A DNA stretch of 64,000 nt from Bradysia coprophila (taxonomy: Eukaryota; Arthropoda; Insecta; Diptera; Sciaridae). Below the pieces are notes generated by a model. It did no database searches. It was not told the DNA's origin and saw only the letters and a list, made by a program, of their open reading frames with translations. Shown here in pieces: positions 58,173 to 64,000 of the stretch. Location: the NCBI RefSeq assembly GCF_014529535.1, contig NW_023503409.1, forward strand, positions 7,006,390-7,070,389, written 5' to 3'. Position 1 is the first letter of the stretch, and every line of letters starts with the position of its first letter. The translations under genes were made by a program, and so were the position numbers.

Positions 58173-59616
58173 ATTAGATAAAATCAAAAAAAATCGTTTG
58201 TTATTGAAGACACAATTGTCAACGAATCTCTGATACAGTCCGTTGTCCCCGACATATACAAACTTTCAATGGTTCGTCCTGAGCCCAAAAAAGCCAGACC
58301 AAAAATGGCAGAAGAGTACCGTCCAATCAACATGCTCAGCACATTGGAAAAACTTCTAGAGACCATAGTTAAGGACCAGTTGGTGGAATACATCGAACGA
58401 AATGGGTTACTGTCTATGTGGCAATCGGGATATAGAAAACAGCATTCATGTGAAACAGCGCTAAATCTTGTTATATCAAACTGGAAAAAACTATTGGACA
58501 AAAAGTTCTGCGTGATTGCGGTGTTTTTGGACATGAAGCGAGCGTTTGAAACGATAGATAGGAAGAGGCTGTTGGATAAACTGAAGATGTTTGGACTTGA
58601 TGATAACTCTGTTAATTGGTTTAAAAGTTATTTGGAGCGCAGAAGACAGTGTACGATAGTAAATGGAACAACTTCAAGTGAGATTGCGAACGAGCTGGGT
58701 GTCCCACAAGGATCGGTTCTTGGAGCTTATCTATTTATAATCTACATCAACGATATGCCGGACACGCTAATGAATGCAACAATTAACCTGTTTGCCGACG
58801 ACACTCTGTTATATGTATGTGGAACTGATATAAACGAACTGAGTGAAAGAATGAATCGTGAATTAAAAAATGTCGAGAACTGGCTTAAAGTGAATAAATT
58901 GAAACTGAACGAACAGAAAACCAAAGTGATGCAAATTCAAGATGGAAGAGTGACAAGTGTAGTAAGATTGTCTATCAACAACTTGGAACTTGAGACCGTT
59001 GACAGTATAAAGTATCTAGGCATCATGATCGACAAAAACTCAATCTGAAAGAAAATGTCCAATTGGTGTGTAAAAAAGTAGCTCAAAGAATTGGCGTTTT
59101 CAGTAGAATTTCCAAGGACCTGTCTTTCCGAGCTAGAATCAATGTGTACAAATCAGTCATTGCCCCACACTTCGACTATTGTGCTTCACTTCTTCTAACG
59201 GCCAACAACAATGAAATGGACAGAATGCAAAAGCTCCAAAACAAGGCAGTGCGAATCATTCTCAGATGCAGAACATTTGTGTCCCATGTTAGAAGTATGC
59301 TAGACAAACTATCAATGCTAAACGTCAAACAAAGAATGTGGACGCAGACGCTGAAACTGGTGTTTAAAATCAAGAATGGTATGACGCCACAATACTTAAT
59401 CGAGCAAACGCAAAGGACGAGTGACATACATGGCCGAAATCTAAGAAATTGTGACGACTTCAGGCTGCCAAAAATCAACAAAACGAAAACTGGGAACACA
59501 ATGCTGTACAAAGGACTGTGAAGCAGTTCAACGACCTACCAGCTGACATAAAAAGTGAAAAGATAAAAGAGCAATTTGACAGGAAAATAAAAGACTTTGT
59601 AAAAATAAATATGTGA
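58173..59616 (+). pseudogene. Non-LTR reverse transcriptase, truncated and frameshifted
   Basis: Frame 1 runs to the stop at 59048 with RT blocks in order: EEYRPINMLSTLEKLLETIV, QSGYRKQHSCETALN, AVFLDMKRAFETIDR, LGVPQGSVLGAYLFIIYIND, and the catalytic FADDTLLY. A frameshift near 59040 moves the reading to a second frame (from about 59063: QRIGVFSRISKDLSFRARIN, FDYCASLLL, MDRMQKLQNKAVR). A second shift near 59515 leads to the last piece (KQFNDLPADIKSEKIKEQF) ending at 59616. The block order and the C-terminal MQKLQNKAVR segment match CR1/L2/jockey-type LINEs. The N-terminus is absent. It is a dead copy. Confidence 0.9.
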
Positions 59617-59822
59617 AATGGTAATTAGAGAATAGAATTAATAGAATGATGAATTAGATGAAAAAATGATGAGAAATGGAGGAGTAAGAGATCAGTTTGA
59701 GAAAAGAAGAGTTGGTCTGAAGTGTGATTAATTTATTATGATGAATGTAAAAAATTAAAAAAAAATTTTTTTTGTGATTTTTAATAACAGAATGCTAAAT
59801 AAATGGAAATTATTATTATTAA
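58173..59822 (+). mobile_element. 5'-truncated LINE (CR1/L2-like)
   Basis: Contains a reverse transcriptase remnant followed by about 200 bp of 3' UTR that ends in a short (ATT) microsatellite at about 59806-59822, a 3' end style seen in CR1/L2-clade LINEs. The ORF1, endonuclease and the first part of the RT are missing, consistent with 5' truncation at insertion. Confidence 0.8.
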
Positions 59823-59967
59823 TGTACACAATGAGCATTTCATTTGAATTAAAAGAGGTGGCGCCATAGTAGTTGGTTTATATACGCTCTTATATATATA
59901 TGACCAGTTATACAACACTATCCTCGAGGCGAAGGTCTGCATTTCGAACCGCATAATTCTACGACGA

Positions 59968-60207
59968 TTTCCGCTATCAACATTTTTTAACCGGTGGAAA
60001 CGAATTTGTTCCCCAGTTTTTTATGTCCTAACGTCTCCGGCAAGTTTTGGTTGTCTACCACTAAAACTCAGGCGTCCGCTGATTAATGATTTTTGAAGGT
60101 TGTGAAAATTTAAAATAGCGGACGCTAAAACTTTTGTGGGATGGATATAGCATGAAAACTTGTAGAAAAAATCCGTTACCGCTCGTTAAAAAATGTTGAT
60201 AGCGGAA
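59968..60207. repeat. 240-bp inverted repeat with TTCCGCTATCAAC ends
   Basis: TTTCCGCTATCAACATTTTT(TAAC) at 59968 pairs with GTTAAAAAATGTTGATAGCG(GAA) ending at 60207. A nested pair (GGCGTCCGCTG near 60071 and AGCGGACGC near 60117) lies inside. Likely a MITE. Confidence 0.65.
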
Positions 60208-63200
60208 GCAGATGGAGACTCTAAAGTTCACATTTTTTAGTACCTCGCCCTAAAACAGTCTAAACACAAAAAAATTTGGTCGCCCATTTTGATATTTCAT
60301 GAAGGCGGCTGCATGGATTGACATTTGAACAGTTTTTCAAAAGAAATCGGTGCATTTTAGAGACATACCATAGAAGAATTTTTTGCTTTGACTACGTCGA
60401 CTAAAAATTTCTTACAAGACTTGCCTCGACTAATTGTAAATCCTTAGATTCGTTTAGAGCATATTGTAGATTCAGAGGTATGCCACTATACCCAACAATC
60501 TACGGGAACAGACTGTACTGTGATTCAGGAGAATTGTTTCATTAATAAATTTAAATTTTCTAACCAAGAGAATATTTCTATTTTGAGAATATAGCCTGTA
60601 TTGGCAGCACAAACTAAATGTGAGAGGGTGGTGCTTTCGCGAAAAATACAAGTCAAAAATGTTATTCGTGATATAAGAGAGGGTGCCGTATATACACAAC
60701 ATTATAGCCACGATTCTCTTTGATTAAAATGTGTCGCATGCGCTGTGTGGTGCATGTTAATTCAACAACCCTCTTACGTACGATCAACCACATAAAATGT
60801 ACTATGAAAGTGCTTTAAAAATAGAACATATATAACACTGGATAACGGAGTGTGTATAGTAAAAACGATGTAATAGGAGTATATCTCATTGCGACGACTC
60901 TTGTACAGTTTATACAATTTTCAAGAAACCGACGCCATTATTCTTTTTCTCGTCTAGTTATTGGATTTTTGCCTTAAACATTTAATGTTAAATCGTTAAT
61001 AGTAGAAACTCTGCTTAATTTGTATGTATAAAGTCGAATCAGTAAATTTGGTTTTTATTTATCGTTTAATTAGAAAATGCTGGTGTTTTCCGAACGTAAA
61101 CTTTAATTTTAACTAAAAAGAAAAATAAACAATTTGTGGAAAAATTGTGAAAAGTGTACAGAAAATTTATCGTTCTATTGATGATTCGATTCTCTGTGTA
61201 AGAGTGAATATTAATAAAAATATGGAAAAACGATTAGCAGTGTTAGAAATCTAGAAAAATCCAAGCAAATTCTGTGATATGGTGACTATAAACAAAATCC
61301 AAGATTAAAATTTATTTCAAAATAATAAGAATTTAGTGCGACAAAAGTTTCGTAATGTGTCGAGCTGCCGATGAACGATACATGCAGTTCGAATAGCGTT
61401 TTAAAACGATCAGTGTCTACTTGTAAGACATAACGTTTGAGACTCACTTACCAATTCATGGCTAGCTCAACATTTCAATACTCAGGATCACTGAAAGCGA
61501 ATCGCCGGTAATTGAAAAATTGTTGATGTTATTAAGCGTAAAATGTTTAACCTGAGAAGAAAAAAATTTCTATTTCTATTCGAATCGAGAAAACAAAAAT
61601 CTGTTTGACAATTGAAATCAATGAAAATTGAATAAATGCATTGGGATTATAGAAAAAAATGACTGCAGCCATGGAGTGTGACCATTCAGAATACAATATG
61701 TGGTGCACATATCATATATGATACCATATGCCCTATTCATTCGGCAGGTGAACCCCATATATCTATTTTATTCCGTTGAACCATATGGAACAGTTTTATT
61801 TCGAGTTCAACTGTTCGAATTCAATTAATTTAAACAAAATAAAACAAAAGTTCAGTTGATTGTTGGCAACGTGTCCATATGTTCGTTCGAATAAAACATG
61901 TCCTCTATTGCTCACTTAATGACACCCTTTAACAGCATAGTAACATAAAGAAACACGAAATCTGGAGCAAAATTCAGAGTCCAAAATCATTGGTGAACGA
62001 CGAATTGGCGCTAAAAACGGCAATGCTTTGCATGGGAATCAAAGTTAAGTTTTTGATTTGATGTAAGGTTTGAATTTATGTCGAAATTGAGCGACACTCC
62101 TTTTCCATCCGTGGATGCAATAACTTTTAAAGGAATACGAAATATGTAATGCCTAACCGAGAGTATAAATGTGCAATATGCCAAAAGTTATATTGAATAG
62201 CGAACCCTATGCCGTTTCTTGTTAATGTAATTAATGAAAATACATTCAATTGATGTCAATTTGTCATTTCAAGTAAATTAGGGACACTAATTACGAAGAC
62301 ATTGTCTGGCAAATCACATTATTATTTGTGCAGAATGTTTTATTCAATACACTTTGAGGCCTATACAAAATCGAATGTTTATACGGTAAAGCTATGCTAC
62401 CCAACGACTGTTTTCCGTTACATATAATATAGTAAAGAGTGCTCGACATATATGTAAATTACTGTCCTATACTATACACTGATAACAATATGGAATTGGA
62501 CTACTGATCAATACACGAAATATATTTTCTCGAAGCATGCTAAACATAAACAGATTTCGACAGGGGCTCGTATTATACATTCATATTCGCAACCACATTA
62601 TAAGTGGATGTCTGCCCATTACAAATATTATATTGCACAAATTTCTATTTAGTTATTTAGAAGACATTCGGCGTCAAATAATTCATAAAATCCAATCACA
62701 TAATAGAGTATAGATAGAAGCTGAAGTAACATCAACTTTTATGAGTAATTTAATGATGGATTATTTGCGTAAAATCACCTAAATTAGGTTCATTTACCCG
62801 AAGTATACTTTTTTCAATGGTAATACCCGTTGCTCGTAAGAGGAACGGTTCAGTAATTTTTTTTTGTTCGAATTCAAGTTGTTCTAACGTAACATATTTA
62901 CTTAGTCCATGATATCCGCGGAGGATCCTTAAATTCCCATAGATTTTACACCAAATTTTTGTTTCACCTTTGAATGTGTGAGGTATTTGTCTATCTTTCT
63001 AATGTCATTGATGTAATCAGGCAACGTCCTTCAAACGTAATAAGTCATCTGGGTCTGAGTATTATTCATAAAGTCAGTCACACGTGACGACTATTTGCAT
63101 CTCTTTCTCTCAAAATCAATTGCATCTCTTTTGCCCCCGTACATACCATATGATCGATCACTAGCGATGAGCATTAGCTAGGATTGCTTTCCTAACTCTT

Positions 63201-63339
63201 TGAACTTTGAATCGAAGAAGACGAATTTATAAAATTTTTAGCTTAGCGATTTAAAAAAAAATGTCGAGATTACAATACAACGGCAATTCAGACGAATGGA
63301 TGGGCTTATTTACTTCTATTAAATAACGTTCATTTTCAG
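60208..63339. other. Intergenic or 5' non-coding region of SCAI
   Basis: No coding exon is supported. Because the first SCAI coding exon is preceded by an acceptor (TTTTCAG at 63339), at least one non-coding 5' exon should lie here or in this direction; I could not place it. Confidence 0.45.
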
Positions 63340-63350
63340 ACTAACTTCAA

Positions 63351-64000
63351 ATGTCTGACGTCGGCATGGTAAAAATGGACGAGGAGGAACAAGATCGTAA
63401 AATCGTTGTAGAATTTTGTCATTTGCTCGAGAAATCCAAACAGTTATTCAACGGATTAAGGTAGAGGAAGAACAGAACAGCCAGTATTAATGACATCGAC
63501 ATCGACTTTGTTGGGACCAAATTATGGGATCCGCATCTGCTATGTCGAAACGTGGAACACGATATCGATGTCATTTTACTGTGCTTCCACTTTCACACGA
63601 AATGACAAAAAAACATATTTAAAATGAAACAAGTTCTTGCAGAGATCTGCCACAATATGGCCATCGACAATGGCAAGCATATTTCGGTAGAACGTTCGAT
63701 GTTTATACAAAGTTATGGAAATTTCAACAACAACATCGGCTAATATTAGATTCAAATTATGGTCTGAAACGATGGCAAATCGGTGAAATAGCTAGTAAAA
63801 TTGGACAATTATATTATCATTATTAGTGAGTGTGATGATGGAATTGATTCAAATAAACAATAATTTTTGGCACATCTAATGTACTGGAATTCGGTTATAA
63901 TGATTTTACCTTAATTTTGCAGTCTTAGAACCAGTGAAACAAATTATTTAAACGAGGCGTACCAATTCTATGCGGCGATTCGGGGAAGAGGATATTACTC
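63351..64000 (+). CDS. SCAI: SCAI (suppressor of cancer cell invasion) homologue, 5' exons, runs off the window
   Basis: Exons are 63340..63460 (ATG at 63351), 63643..63825 and 63923..64000+, with introns of 182 and 97 bp and phases that join cleanly. Exon 1 reads MSDVGMVKMDEEEQDRKIVV then EFCHLLEKSKQLFNGLR. Exon 2 reads DLPQYGHRQWQAYFGRTFDV then YTKLWKFQQQHR and GLKRWQIGEIASKIGQLYYH. Exon 3 reads LRTSETNYLNEAYQFYAAIR, GRGYYS. This is the highly conserved N-terminus of the SCAI family, nuclear proteins that bind MRTF/MAL and are also linked to DNA double-strand break repair in vertebrates. Only about 100 residues are visible; the rest lies past the window end. The donor at 63826 (TTA|GTGAGT) follows an apparent in-frame TAG that splicing removes. 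Confidence 0.92.

Overview
The window is AT-rich eukaryotic nuclear DNA. It has GT-AG introns (several of 56-80 bp), AATAAA poly(A) signals, and many small inverted-repeat transposons between few genes. The recognisable genes (eIF2-beta, CoA synthase, nicotinamide riboside kinase, DPM2-like, SCAI, an insect-style GNAT acetyltransferase, two secreted proteins) point to an insect. Compact introns and dense MITEs suggest a dipteran, perhaps a nematoceran such as a fungus gnat; that placement is inference. No bacterial operon, CRISPR array, rRNA gene or intact tRNA gene was seen.

Layout. 1-22.7 kb is almost gene-free: several inverted-repeat elements (two hAT-type MITEs, one mariner-like foldback) and one convincing proline-rich coding exon on the minus strand at 19.1-19.2 kb, so part of this stretch is probably intron. 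22.7-24.2 kb is a TIR DNA transposon with a 5'-deleted DDE transposase on + and an intact spliced 262-codon gene of unknown function on -. 25.3-26.05 kb is a two-exon GNAT acetyltransferase; 27.35-27.76 kb a secreted cysteine-containing protein. 28.6-30.6 kb is a cluster of foldback repeats. 31.0-33.6 kb is eIF2-beta (four exons), convergent with a 661-residue acidic protein ending in an STN1/Verrocchio-like OB fold (33.9-36.0 kb).

36.2-43.2 kb is an island of nested foldback elements. One carries about 27 copies of a 41-bp hairpin-forming minisatellite between long inverted arms; a second, about 4.1 kb, has arms built from short palindromes. 43.4-45.4 kb holds a DPM2-like subunit and nicotinamide riboside kinase in tandem. 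45.9-46.7 kb is a tandem-repeat region followed by a retroelement 3' end. 47.0-49.8 kb is bifunctional CoA synthase on the minus strand, with a last exon more than 1 kb downstream of the others. 50.3-51.2 kb is a foldback-like repeat containing a tRNA-derived SINE-like piece. 52.1-53.2 kb encodes a secreted, Glu/Val/Pro-rich protein with a good TATA/Inr pair. 58.2-59.8 kb is a 5'-truncated, frameshifted CR1/L2-like LINE. The window ends inside the 5' coding exons of SCAI.

The host genes are unrelated housekeeping and secreted-protein genes, not a pathway cluster. CoA synthase and nicotinamide riboside kinase are both cofactor enzymes, but nothing here shows they are co-regulated. The most unusual content is the mobile-element architecture and the candidate telomere-type OB-fold gene.
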